DNA of 64,000 nucleotides from Neisseria canis (GCF_900636765.1 NZ_LR134313.1:1364001-1428000), one strand, 5' to 3'; numbered from the stretch's first letter, positions 48,299-56,311 are shown. The notes: generated by a model from the sequence alone, not told the origin. Numbers and translations are program-made.

Positions 48299-50235
48299 AC
48301 ACATTCAAAAATAATGCCCGCGTCGCGCATCTGCAAAACAGTATTGCTTTTTAGCGAGTCATTGCCGTCAAACAAACGGTCGAGTGCCACGACTTTGGCG
48401 GGATTTTCGGCAATCACAGCATCTATCAAATGCTCGTCGGCACAGGTAAGCAGCAGGGCGGTGCGTTTGCCCGTGTCTTCGTCTTCCACCCAATACACGC
48501 CGTCCGAAATATGCAACGGGCAGGTGAGTTTCAAACCCAAGCGCAGCATCAGTTCGTAAGCCATATTCAGTGGTTCGGCATGTTCGGCAACAGGATCGAT
48601 AAACATGGCCAGTTGCGCCTCGAGGCCGTCTGAACCGTTTTCAGACGGCCTCCACGGTTTGAAATGGCTTTCGGCCAGTTTGAATACCTTAAAGCCGGTA
48701 TCAACGGTTTTTTCGGGATGTTGTTCGCGGATTTGCCTGCCCGCACGGCGGATGCGTTCTTTGGCGATGTCGGCGATGGTGTCGAAACCGGCTTTGCGCG
48801 CTTCGGATTTTTCGTCGGTTTCTTCGGGCAGTTGCACGCAGATATAGCGGCGGTTGCCGCCGTCTTCGGCGTTAAGCTGCATTACGGCATGGGCGGTGGT
48901 GCCGGAGCCGGAGAAGAAGTCTAGGATTAGGTCGTTAGGGTTTGAGCCGATTTGGAACATTTGTTTTAATAACGTCGTCGGCTTCGGTGTGTCGAATGGT
49001 GCTTTTGAATTAAAAAGATTTTGTAATTCTTTGTTTGCTGCATCATTGTGCCCAACTTCTTCAAATGGCCACCATGTTGTAGGAACTCGGCCTTGTTGTA
49101 CTTCGTTTAAATATCGCTTTAATTGGGGTGCGCCCTGACCGTCTTTGCCAAAGAAAATACGATTTTCCTGTAGCCATATTTGCATAGTTGCTTTACTTGC
49201 CCGCCAAGAACTTCCTTGTGGAGGAAAATATTCAATACCAGTATTGGGATTTCTTATGGGATAGACAGCGGACTCTGAAAATGATTTAACCAGCAAATTA
49301 TCACTCCTCCACAAGCCCCTTCCGTCATTGTCATCATTTTTATAAGGCTTGTTTTGTGTTTCTGTTCTGGGTAACAAATTCCTTTCAAAACGGAGACTTT
49401 TTTGGTAAACCAAAATATAGTCATGAAGAGTTGAAAACCCTTTTGCATCATTTGTTGCAGCATATTTTTTCTGCCAAATTACATTCCCCAAAAAATTCTC
49501 CGCCCCAAACACTTCATCGCACAGCAGCTTCAATTGCGCTTGTTCGTTATCGTCAATCGAGATAAAAATCACACCGTCGTCGCGCAGCAGGGTTTTGGCC
49601 AGATGCAGGCGCGGCAGTATCATGGAGAGCCAGTTGCTGTGGTAATGGCCGCTTTCTTTGCTGTTTTTGCGCCAAGCGCCTTGGAATACGCCGTCGCGTT
49701 TCAGGTAGCCTTTGTCGTCTTTGTCGCCGACGCGGCGGGCGTATTCTTCTCGGGTTTCGCTGAATTTGTCTGGATAGATAAAGGAATCGCTGCCGGTGTT
49801 GTAAGGCGGGTCGATATAGATCATCTTCACGCTGCCGGCATAGGCTTTTTGCAGGATTTTTAGTGCTTCGAGGTTTTCGGCTTCGATAAATAGATTATTC
49901 GTGCCGTCGAAATCCACCGATTCGGCTTGGCAGGGAATCAGTGTGTTGGATGTGGGTGCTTGCAGCGTGCGGTAGGCTTCGCTTTTGCCTGCCCAGTTGA
50001 GCTGGTAGCGTTCGTTGTGATGGGCGAGGTTCTCTTCGCCGAGAATAAGTTTGAGTTTTTCCCAGTCGATTTGGTCTTCGCAAAAGGCTTCGGGAAAGAG
50101 GGATTTTAGTTTTAATATGTTGATTTTATTGTAATTTTCGTTTATAATTTGGTTGCTGGTTGCTGGTTGCTGGTTGCTGGTTGCTGGTTGCTGGTTGCTG
50201 GTTGCTGGTTGCCATAATATCGCTCTTTGAATCAA
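48295..50235 (-). CDS. Type III DNA methyltransferase (Mod), probably phase-variable
   Basis: 646 residues in the frame as read, starting at a weak TTG (50235). Motif IV DPPYNTGSD and motif I DFFSGSGTTAH make a beta-class adenine N6 methyltransferase; ETDEKSEARKAG also fits the family. Residues about 9-29 are three QPATSNQ repeats encoded by nine 7-bp DNA repeats (50151-50213). The likelier starts ATG 50251 and 50215 are one base out of this frame, so in this sequence Mod may be OFF; one repeat fewer or two more would put them in frame. It has an AGGCCGTCTGAA hairpin at 48623-48651. Confidence 0.93.
   Translation of the reverse strand: MIQRAILWQPATSNQQPATSNQQPATSNQIINENYNKINILKLKSLFPEAFCEDQIDWEKLKLILGEENLAHHNERYQLNWAGKSEAYRTLQAPTSNTLIPCQAESVDFDGTNNLFIEAENLEALKILQKAYAGSVKMIYIDPPYNTGSDSFIYPDKFSETREEYARRVGDKDDKGYLKRDGVFQGAWRKNSKESGHYHSNWLSMILPRLHLAKTLLRDDGVIFISIDDNEQAQLKLLCDEVFGAENFLGNVIWQKKYAATNDAKGFSTLHDYILVYQKSLRFERNLLPRTETQNKPYKNDDNDGRGLWRSDNLLVKSFSESAVYPIRNPNTGIEYFPPQGSSWRASKATMQIWLQENRIFFGKDGQGAPQLKRYLNEVQQGRVPTTWWPFEEVGHNDAANKELQNLFNSKAPFDTPKPTTLLKQMFQIGSNPNDLILDFFSGSGTTAHAVMQLNAEDGGNRRYICVQLPEETDEKSEARKAGFDTIADIAKERIRRAGRQIREQHPEKTVDTGFKVFKLAESHFKPWRPSENGSDGLEAQLAMFIDPVAEHAEPLNMAYELMLRLGLKLTCPLHISDGVYWVEDEDTGKRTALLLTCADEHLIDAVIAENPAKVVALDRLFDGNDSLKSNTVLQMRDAGIIFECV
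50151..50213 (-). repeat. Heptanucleotide tandem repeat, AGCAACC x 9
   Basis: On the minus strand: GGCAACC followed by eight AGCAACC units, right after an ATG. Unit size 7 shifts the frame at each gain or loss. Slippage at this tract would switch mod ON and OFF. Confidence 0.95.
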
Positions 50236-50271
50236 TAATGGGCGTAATCATATCAGTTTGTTGGTTTTTTT

Positions 50272-50312
50272 ATAATGCCTGTCTGAAACTTGTTTTTCAG
50301 ACAGGCATTATT
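50272..50312. terminator. DUS hairpin upstream of mod
   Basis: TAATGCCTGTCTGAAA and TTTTCAGACAGGCATTA (loop CTTGTT). Local dialect; marks the border of the restriction island on this side. Confidence 0.65.
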
Positions 50313-50371
50313 TGTTTAGAATGGTTTTGCTTTTCGGACAAGTGAAATGTGATTAAAAGAGAGGAAACGAT

Positions 50372-51424
50372 ATGCAACAACGACCATTAGGCCGCAGTGG
50401 TATCCGGGTGAGTAAAATCTGTTTGGGTACGATGACTTGGGGCGAGCAGAATACTGAGGCCGAGGCGCATGAGCAGCTGGATTATGCGCTGGCAAACGGT
50501 GTGAATTTTATCGATACGGCGGAGATGTATCCCGTGCCGCCGCGTAAGGAAACGTATACGCGCACGGAGCAGTTTATCGGTAATTGGATTAAGGCGCGCG
50601 GCCGGCGTGATGATTTTGTGTTGGCGAGTAAGATTGCGGGGCCGACGAGGGCGAACGGTTTGGAGCGCTATATCCGCGGCGGCAATGATTTTTCGCGCGC
50701 ACAGATTTTTGAGGCGTGTGATGCCAGTTTGAAAAGGTTGAACACGGATTATCTGGATGTGTATCAGCTGCATTGGCCGGAGCGGAAGACGAATTTTTTC
50801 GGCCGTTTGGGTGTGCAGGCAATCGGGGAGGAGGAGCGGTTTACGCCGTTTGACGAGATTGTGGATGTGCTGGGCGAGCTGGTGAAGCAGGGCAAAATCC
50901 GGGCTTATGGTGTGTCGAATGAAACGCCGTGGGGCACGATGCGGTTTTTAAACGAACATGAGCGTAATCCGGCTTTGCCGCGTGTGGCTTCGGTGCAGAA
51001 TCCTTATAATCTGCTGAACCGCAGTTATGAAGTGGGCATGAGCGAGGTTTCGTTGCGCGAGGATGTGCCGCTTTTGGCTTATTCGCCGATGGCGTTTGGC
51101 GTGTTAAGCGGCAAATACCGCCACGGTGCGATGCCGGAAAACAGCCGGCTGGCTTTGTTTCAGCGTTTTCAGCGTTATACGAAGCCGCAGGGTTTTGCGG
51201 CGGTGGAGCGTTATGCCAAGATTGCGGACGATGCGGGTATGAGCCTGGCGGTGATGTCGCTGGCGTTTGTGACGCAGCAGGCTTTTGTGGCGAGCAATAT
51301 TATCGGTGCGACGACGATGGCGCAGTTGCGCGAGAATATCGGCAGCGCGGATGTGGTGCTTTCTGGCGATGTGTTGGATGCGATTAATGCGGTGCACGCG
51401 GAAATCAGTAATCCTTGCCCTTAG
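50372..51424 (+). CDS. tas: Tas-type aldo/keto reductase
   Basis: 350 residues. (beta/alpha)8 AKR with Asp48-Tyr53 (FIDTAEMYP), Lys in VLASKIAG and His in YQLHWPER as the catalytic tetrad. ATR motif QGKIRAYGVSN. Very close to E. coli Tas (MQYHRIPHSSLEVS-like start). NADPH-dependent; natural substrate unclear. A GAGAGG ribosome site precedes ATG. Confidence 0.9.
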   Translation: MQQRPLGRSGIRVSKICLGTMTWGEQNTEAEAHEQLDYALANGVNFIDTAEMYPVPPRKETYTRTEQFIGNWIKARGRRDDFVLASKIAGPTRANGLERYIRGGNDFSRAQIFEACDASLKRLNTDYLDVYQLHWPERKTNFFGRLGVQAIGEEERFTPFDEIVDVLGELVKQGKIRAYGVSNETPWGTMRFLNEHERNPALPRVASVQNPYNLLNRSYEVGMSEVSLREDVPLLAYSPMAFGVLSGKYRHGAMPENSRLALFQRFQRYTKPQGFAAVERYAKIADDAGMSLAVMSLAFVTQQAFVASNIIGATTMAQLRENIGSADVVLSGDVLDAINAVHAEISNPCP

Positions 51425-51429
51425 CGGGA

Positions 51430-51579
51430 TGCCTGTCTGAAACGCTTATAGTTAATCAACTTAACTTTTACTACGGCGTTGCTGCGCCTTGCCGTACTAT
51501 TTGTACTGTCTGCGGCTTGCTGCCTTGTATTAAAAATGTGTTGATTAACTATATTTGCCATAAGCGTTTCAGACAGGCA
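51430..51579. terminator. DUS terminator with a Correia element in its loop
   Basis: Outer arms TGCCTGTCTGAAACGCTTA (51430-51448) and TAAGCGTTTCAGACAGGCA (51561-51579) are perfect complements but 112 bp apart, because a 107-bp Correia-type element fills the loop. Between convergent tas and sirtuin genes. Confidence 0.75.
51447..51553. mobile_element. Correia-type repeat (CREE/NEMIS-like MITE)
   Basis: 107 bp with terminal repeats TATAGTTAATCAAC / GTTGATTAACTATA and the typical core CGGCGTTGCTGCGCC, GCCGTACTATTTGTACTG and CTGCGGCTTGCTGCC. Meningococcal Correia elements begin TATAGTGGATTAA; ends here differ but the core agrees. TA at both ends suits TA target duplication. Confidence 0.8.
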
Positions 51580-51582
51580 TAT

Positions 51583-52266
51583 TTATTTTGCTTTTTCAAT
51601 CAGGTAATCCACCAGCGGCGGCACGCCTTCGGCAGCTTTTTTCGGTACGATTTCGATATGCGCGCCGGATGCTTGGGGATTCGGGTCAATCAGATAAATA
51701 TCGGCATGCGGAGGGGCGTAGTGCAGCAGCGAGGCGGCGGGGTAAACTTGCAGCGAAGTGCCGATAATCAACACGACGTCTGCTTCGTGCATCATGGCCA
51801 CGGCTTTGGGAAACAGCGGCACGTCTTCGCCGAACCAAACGATATGCGGGCGCAGCGGGTGGCCTTTGCTGTTGGTGTCGGAAAGGGTTTGGTCGCCTGT
51901 CCATTCGATGATGTCGGTTTCGTCTAAGGTGCTGTGCAGTTTGCTGAGTTCGCCGTGCAGATGCAGCACATGGCTGCTGCCTGCGCGCTCGTGCAGGTTG
52001 TCGACATTTTGCGTGATGATCTGTACTTGATAATGCTGCTCCAGCTCGGCCAGTGCAAAATGGGCAGCGTTGGGCGCGGCTTGTTCGGCCTGTTTGCGCC
52101 GCTGGTTGTAAAAATCGAGTACCAGCTGCGGGTTGCGTGCGAATGCTTCGGGGGTGCACACTTCTTCCACGCGGTAGCCTTCCCACAAGCCGCCTGCGTC
52201 GCGGAATGTTTTCAGGCCGCTGTCGGCGCTGATGCCGGCGCCGGTTAGGATAATGCATTTTTTCAT
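51583..52266 (-). CDS. Sirtuin (Sir2) NAD-dependent protein deacylase without zinc cysteines
   Basis: 227 residues from ATG 52266. NAD motifs GAGISADSGLKTFRD and TQNVDNLHERAG, catalytic His in HLHGE, and GTSLQVYPAASL. After the catalytic His the four zinc cysteines of usual sirtuins are all absent; only C4 and C37 remain. A FYNQR motif resembles the Tyr-x-x-Arg of desuccinylase/deacylase types. It removes acyl groups from lysine with NAD; the substrate is unknown. Confidence 0.9.
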   Translation of the reverse strand: MKKCIILTGAGISADSGLKTFRDAGGLWEGYRVEEVCTPEAFARNPQLVLDFYNQRRKQAEQAAPNAAHFALAELEQHYQVQIITQNVDNLHERAGSSHVLHLHGELSKLHSTLDETDIIEWTGDQTLSDTNSKGHPLRPHIVWFGEDVPLFPKAVAMMHEADVVLIIGTSLQVYPAASLLHYAPPHADIYLIDPNPQASGAHIEIVPKKAAEGVPPLVDYLIEKAK

Positions 52267-52313
52267 GATGGTTTGCCGTTTGGAATAAACAGGGTTCACT
52301 ATATCAAACAATG

Positions 52314-52325
52314 CCTGTCTGAAAA
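52314..52325 (+). repeat. Isolated DUS
   Basis: TGCCTGTCTGAA between the sirtuin gene and the small membrane protein gene; the would-be second arm (CCGGCAGGCGG) is degenerate. Confidence 0.75.
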
Positions 52326-52419
52326 ACCTTCCGGCAGGCGGGAAAAAAGAGCGCGGAGTGCGGATTCTGCTATATTTGCTGCGGGTAAACTGATTGCTTT
52401 AGCAACAAGGGGTTAAGTA

Positions 52420-52602
52420 ATGAGTGTGAACAAAGTTTGGTTTTATATCGCGCTGCTCAGCATCATTGTGGCCGGTGTGTGGCTCTCGGCGCCCGATGAG
52501 GCGGCGCAGCAGCGGATGAAGGAAGCAGTGGCGCAAAAGAAAGCGGCGCAAAAGCAGAAACGGCAAGCGGTATCGGCGGTGCAGGAAGAGGGCGGCAAAT
52601 GA
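52420..52602 (+). CDS. Small one-helix membrane protein upstream of an L,D-transpeptidase
   Basis: 60 residues: one membrane helix (about 8-24) and a Lys/Ala/Gln-rich cytoplasmic or periplasmic tail. Four-base overlap (ATGA) with the next gene. No family recognised; may help insert or scaffold its partner. Confidence 0.6.
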   Translation: MSVNKVWFYIALLSIIVAGVWLSAPDEAAQQRMKEAVAQKKAAQKQKRQAVSAVQEEGGK

Positions 52603-53168
52603 AGTGGCTGAAACGGATTGCGGCGATTTTGGCGGCAGCGGCTCTGGCATTGGCCGCCCTATGGTTTTGGCTGCCGCAGGATGCGGGTTTGAAACCGCGC
52701 CAGAAAATGCTGCTTGGGCAGAAGCCTTTGCCTGAACACGCGGTGGTGGCGCGTTTGGTGGTGCGCAAAGGCGCGCGTGAAATGGACGCTTATGATGAGG
52801 CGGGAAGGCTTTTGAAAACCTATCCCGTATCGCTCGGTTTTAACCCGAAAGGGCACAAGCAGTTTGAAGGCGACGGCAAAACGCCTGAAGGCAGCTATAT
52901 CATTAATGATAGAAACCCAAACAGCGGCTACCACAAAAATCTCGGGGTGTCTTATCCGAACGGGCGGGACAAAGCGTTTGCCGAATCGCAAGGCAAAAGC
53001 CCGGGCGGCGACATCAAAATCCACGGCCTGCCCAACGGCTCGGGCGGCATCGGCGCTCGGCATTTGCTGCGCGACTGGACAAACGGCTGCATCGCCGTTA
53101 CCGATGACGAAGTGGATGAGCTTTACCAGCATGTAAAATACAGGGCCGCAATAGACATCCTGCCTTAA
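52599..53168 (+). CDS. YkuD-type L,D-transpeptidase
   Basis: 189 residues. N-terminal membrane anchor/signal (about 5-24), then a YkuD domain with IKIHGLPNG and active-site motif DWTNGCIAVTDDE (catalytic Cys in NGC, upstream His). Crosslinks peptidoglycan 3-3 or attaches proteins. Short, without LysM. Coupled to the small gene upstream. Confidence 0.88.
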   Translation: MKWLKRIAAILAAAALALAALWFWLPQDAGLKPRQKMLLGQKPLPEHAVVARLVVRKGAREMDAYDEAGRLLKTYPVSLGFNPKGHKQFEGDGKTPEGSYIINDRNPNSGYHKNLGVSYPNGRDKAFAESQGKSPGGDIKIHGLPNGSGGIGARHLLRDWTNGCIAVTDDEVDELYQHVKYRAAIDILP

Positions 53169-53192
53169 CCGGCCGAGTGTCGGAACAAGCTT

Positions 53193-53226
53193 GATGCCTG
53201 TCTGAAAAAGCGTTCAGACAGGCATC
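53193..53226 (+). terminator. DUS hairpin terminator
   Basis: GATGCCTGTCTGAA-AAAGCG-TTCAGACAGGCATC, after the L,D-transpeptidase gene. Overlaps the start region of the next transcript. Confidence 0.7.
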
Positions 53227-53262
53227 GTGTTACAATCACAGCCCCGCAATCCAGAGAAAATC

Positions 53263-54072
53263 ATGCGCAAACCCAACCCGAAAATCATTTTTTTCGACAT
53301 AGACGACACGCTCTATATCACACATGAGCACCGCGTTGCCGAGAGCACGCGCTCAGCTTTAAAAGCACTTAACCGCAAAGGCATCATCACCGCCATCGCC
53401 ACCGGCCGCGCGCCCTGCCTGCTGCCCGAAGTGATTCGGGAACTGATTGAAGAAACCGGCATCGACATGTTGGTGAGCATCAACGGGCAATATGTGCGGC
53501 ACCGGGGCAAAACTTTGGCCGAATTCCCTTTGCAACAGGCCAGCGTGCGTGAAATCACCGCTTTTCTAAACCGCGCCGACATTGCCTACGGGCTGGTGTC
53601 TGCCGAGCAATTCAGCGTATCACGCGAAACAGAAGCCCTGCTCGCAGCCGCCGGTTCGCTCAAGCTGCCCTACCGGATTGCTCCGGATGCCTATCTGCAT
53701 GATCCGGTTTACCAGATTATCGGTTTTTACGACGAAGCCGCCGGAGAGTCGCTTAACGGCAATCTGCCGGCAGGCATCAAAACCGTGCGCTGGCATCCTT
53801 ACGGTGTGGATTTGCTTGACGAGGGCGGTTCCAAGGCGCGCGGTATCCAAGCCGCGTTGGACAAACTCGGCCTGACGATGGCGGATGCGATGGCTTTCGG
53901 CGACGGGCCGAACGATATTGAAATGGTGAAAGCCGTAGGCTTCGGTGTGGTTATGGGCAACGGCCACCCTGATACAAAAGCCGTGGCCGATTTTGTGTGC
54001 CCGCCCGTAACGGAAGACGGCGTATACCGCGGTTTGCTCAGTTTGGGTTTGATTGAAGAAATGCCTGTCTGA
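53263..54072 (+). CDS. Cof-type HAD phosphatase
   Basis: 269 residues from ATG 53263. Nucleophile motif FFDIDDT (D12, D14), motif II IATGRAP, C2 cap typical of Cof proteins, motif IV GDGPNDIEMVKAVG. Substrates of this group are sugar phosphates, FMN or PLP; not assignable. The last codons are a DUS, ATG CCT GTC TGA, giving Met-Pro-Val-stop. Confidence 0.9.
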   Translation: MRKPNPKIIFFDIDDTLYITHEHRVAESTRSALKALNRKGIITAIATGRAPCLLPEVIRELIEETGIDMLVSINGQYVRHRGKTLAEFPLQQASVREITAFLNRADIAYGLVSAEQFSVSRETEALLAAAGSLKLPYRIAPDAYLHDPVYQIIGFYDEAAGESLNGNLPAGIKTVRWHPYGVDLLDEGGSKARGIQAALDKLGLTMADAMAFGDGPNDIEMVKAVGFGVVMGNGHPDTKAVADFVCPPVTEDGVYRGLLSLGLIEEMPV

Positions 54073-54096
54073 AATATTTCAGACAGGCATTTCTTC
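54055..54096 (+). terminator. DUS hairpin that includes the HAD gene stop
   Basis: GAAGAAATGCCTGTCTGAAA-TAT-TTCAGACAGGCATTTCTTC. The first arm contains the end of the coding sequence. Confidence 0.75.
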
Positions 54097-54124
54097 ATTG
54101 CCCGGGTTGGTAAACGATTTGATC

Positions 54125-54320
54125 TTAAGTTAATCAATTTAAAAAAATAATACGCTCGCTATCCTCGGGCTTGAACCGAGTATCTCCTAAAGTTAGCGGA
54201 GCTCAGATACTCGGGTTGAGCCCGAGTATGACGGAAATGCTACTAAAATTAAGTGTTTTAACTATACCTGTACTGTCTTCGGCTTGCCGCCTTGTATTAA
54301 AAATATGTTGGTTAACTATA
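54125..54320. repeat. Broken Correia element with nested palindromes
   Basis: Left end TTAAGTTAATCAATTT (54125-54153) and right end (54261-54320, TGTACTGTCTTCGGCTTG...GTTAACTATA) match the element at 51447-51553, but about 110 bp of other sequence separate them. A second right-end-like segment (54241-54266) suggests two insertions. Confidence 0.6.
54164..54226. repeat. REP-like inverted repeat
   Basis: CTCGGGCTTGAACCGAGTATCT (54164-54185) and AGATACTCGGGTTGAGCCCGAG (54205-54226) with few mismatches. A further degenerate copy lies at about 54323-54350 (AGATATTCGGTTCAAGCC). Inserted inside the broken Correia element. Confidence 0.65.
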
Positions 54321-54460
54321 GGAGATATTCGGTTCAAGCCAGGATATGACGCGCACTCTTTTTCAGTTCGCCAATTATTCCATTAACTGGTTTTGCTTTA
54401 AAGGAGCGTTTACCAAGCTACCGGCCGGAGTTGAAATTGATTTGATAAAGCTTGCGAAAC

Positions 54461-54505
54461 AATGCCTGTCTGAAAAAGGCTTCACAGTCTTTTCAGACAG
54501 GCATT
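54461..54505. terminator. DUS hairpin terminator of serC
   Basis: AATGCCTGTCTGAAAA and TTTTCAGACAGGCATT with about 13 nt between; after serC on the minus strand. Confidence 0.65.
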
Positions 54506-54520
54506 TCGGTTTATCGCGTG

Positions 54521-55624
54521 TTAACCGTAACGGCGCTGGAACTCGGTCATAAAGTCGATCAAAGCCGCCACGCCTTCGAGCGGCATGGCATTGTAGATGC
54601 TGGCGCGCATCCCCCCCACGCTTTTGTAGCCGCTCAGAAATTCCAAGCCCCGGAAAGATGCTTCGAGGGCAAAGCGTTTATCCAAATCGGCATTGCCGGT
54701 CGAAAACACCACATTCATTTTCGAGCGCGCATCCGGGTGAATATTATTGGTGTAGAAACCGCCGCTGTTATCGATGGCGGAGTAAAGGGTTTCGGCTTTC
54801 AAATCATTTAAAGCCTCCATCTTTTTCAGGCCGCCTTGTGTTTGCAGCCAGCGGAATGTCAAACCGGCAATGTAGATCGGATAAGTGGCGGGCGTGTTAT
54901 ACATGCCCTGTTTGTTGATATGGGTTTTGTAGTTCCACACATTGGGCACACGGTCGGAGCAACGTTCCAATAAATCTTCGCGGATGATCACCACTGTTAC
55001 GCCCGCCGGGCCGATGTTTTTTTGCGCACCCGCGTAAATCACGCCGAAATCGGCCACATTGATTTTGCGCGAAAGAATCTCGCTCGACATGTCGCACACC
55101 AAAGGCGGCATTCCTTCGGGCAGCGTGGGCATGGTGCGGTATTGCAGGCCGTTGGCGGTTTCATTGCTCACAAAGTGCACAAAAGCCGAGCCGGCATCAA
55201 TATCCCATTCTCCAACGCCCGGTAAAGCCGTGTAGCCGGACGGCTTGCCGTCTGCCGCCAGATGAATGTCTACATCAGAAAGTTTGCCCATTTGGGAATG
55301 GGCGGTAGCCGACCAATTACCCGTTACCACCGAATCCACGCGCTTGAAGCCATTGGCAAAGTTCATGACTACCATATTGAATTGCGCATTGGCGCCGCCT
55401 TGCAGAAACAGTACTTTATAGTTGTCGGGAATCGCAAGCAGCCCGCGCAAATCCTGTTCCGCATGATGCAGGATGCTCATAAACATGTCGGAACGGTGGC
55501 TCATCGTCATCACCGACATGCCTGTGCCGTTATAATCCAGCATCTCGTGCTGGGCAGTGCGCAAAACGGCTTCGGGCAGCGTGCCGGGGCCGGAAGAGAA
55601 ATTGTAGACTGGGTGGTTGGTCAT
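54521..55624 (-). CDS. serC: SerC, phosphoserine aminotransferase
   Basis: 367 residues from ATG 55624, AAGG before it; the longer open frame is not used. FSSGPGTLP start, PLP lysine in YAGAQKNIGPAG and the C-terminal GGMRASIYNAM. Converts 3-phosphohydroxypyruvate to phosphoserine; also acts in PLP synthesis. Pathway partner SerB is at 18882-19721. Confidence 0.95.
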   Translation of the reverse strand: MTNHPVYNFSSGPGTLPEAVLRTAQHEMLDYNGTGMSVMTMSHRSDMFMSILHHAEQDLRGLLAIPDNYKVLFLQGGANAQFNMVVMNFANGFKRVDSVVTGNWSATAHSQMGKLSDVDIHLAADGKPSGYTALPGVGEWDIDAGSAFVHFVSNETANGLQYRTMPTLPEGMPPLVCDMSSEILSRKINVADFGVIYAGAQKNIGPAGVTVVIIREDLLERCSDRVPNVWNYKTHINKQGMYNTPATYPIYIAGLTFRWLQTQGGLKKMEALNDLKAETLYSAIDNSGGFYTNNIHPDARSKMNVVFSTGNADLDKRFALEASFRGLEFLSGYKSVGGMRASIYNAMPLEGVAALIDFMTEFQRRYG

Positions 55625-55781
55625 AATGAAAACCTTATCTTGTTGGTATTTATAATAAAATTTAAAAATCGAGCTGCTAATTCTAGCCCCGGCCCATGCT
55701 TTTCGCAAGGGTAACGGCAGGCCTGTCTGAAAGTCGGAAAAGCGATTGAAACAAACACTTTTCTTTTATGAATAAAAGGTT

Positions 55782-55854
55782 TATAATTCGCAAAATTTTT
55801 CAGTTATATGAAGAATGGCCACAGGGCCATTTTTTGTTTTTTACGGAGCGGAAT
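55782..55854 (+). promoter_or_regulatory. Promoter and leader hairpin of rimP-nusA-infB
   Basis: TATAAT at 55782-55787 is a likely -10. A short leader then forms AATGGCC-ACAG-GGCCATT (55814-55831) followed by six Ts, a terminator-like stem before rimP: a possible attenuator. GGAG precedes the TTG start at 55855. Confidence 0.65.
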
Positions 55855-56286
55855 TTGGATATTCAAAGCATTCTTGAAAAAACCCTGCCGGGTTTAGGCT
55901 ATGAAGTGGTGGACTTCGAGCTGACCGCCCAAGGCACTTTGCGCGTATTTATCGATAAAGAAGGCGGTATCACCGTGGAAGACTGCGCAACCGTGAGCAA
56001 TCATTTGAGCCGCGTGTTTATGGTGGAAGATATCGACTATAAAAATCTGGAAATTTCCAGTCCGGGCCTTGACCGCCCGCTGAAAAAAGCGGCCGATTTC
56101 GAACGCTTTGCCGGAGAGCAGGCGAAAATCAAAACCCGCCTGCCGGTTGACGGCCAGAAAAACTTTATCGGGCGCATCGAAGGCTGCAAGGATGATACCG
56201 TACGCATTTCTTTCGACGGCAAAACCGTCGAACTGGCTCTATCCAATATCGACAATGCCCGTCTGAAACCCGAATTCAAATTTTAA
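55855..56286 (+). CDS. rimP: RimP, 30S ribosome maturation factor
   Basis: 143 residues from TTG 55855 ([20 protein letters not shown]), the family length; the open frame upstream to 55768 covers the leader hairpin and is not coding-like. GGAG sits 7-8 bp before. The motif [19 protein letters not shown] and [15 protein letters not shown] are typical. RimP helps assemble the 30S head. Start of rimP-nusA-infB. Confidence 0.92.
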   Translation: MDIQSILEKTLPGLGYEVVDFELTAQGTLRVFIDKEGGITVEDCATVSNHLSRVFMVEDIDYKNLEISSPGLDRPLKKAADFERFAGEQAKIKTRLPVDGQKNFIGRIEGCKDDTVRISFDGKTVELALSNIDNARLKPEFKF

Positions 56287-56311
56287 AATCAAATCAATCA
56301 GGAGTTTGACC

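Noticed and set aside
48623..48651. Terminator inside mod
   Set aside because: AGGCCGTCTGAA hairpin lies in the coding frame of mod; it codes for residues and lacks a T tract, so it is a DUS pair rather than a gene end.
50160..50213. CRISPR-like array
   Set aside because: Units of 7 bp without spacers; it is a simple tandem repeat. No CRISPR array or cas gene was seen in the window.
51447..51553. Possible sRNA gene between tas and the sirtuin gene
   Set aside because: Fully explained as a Correia-type repeat; no separate promoter and terminator.
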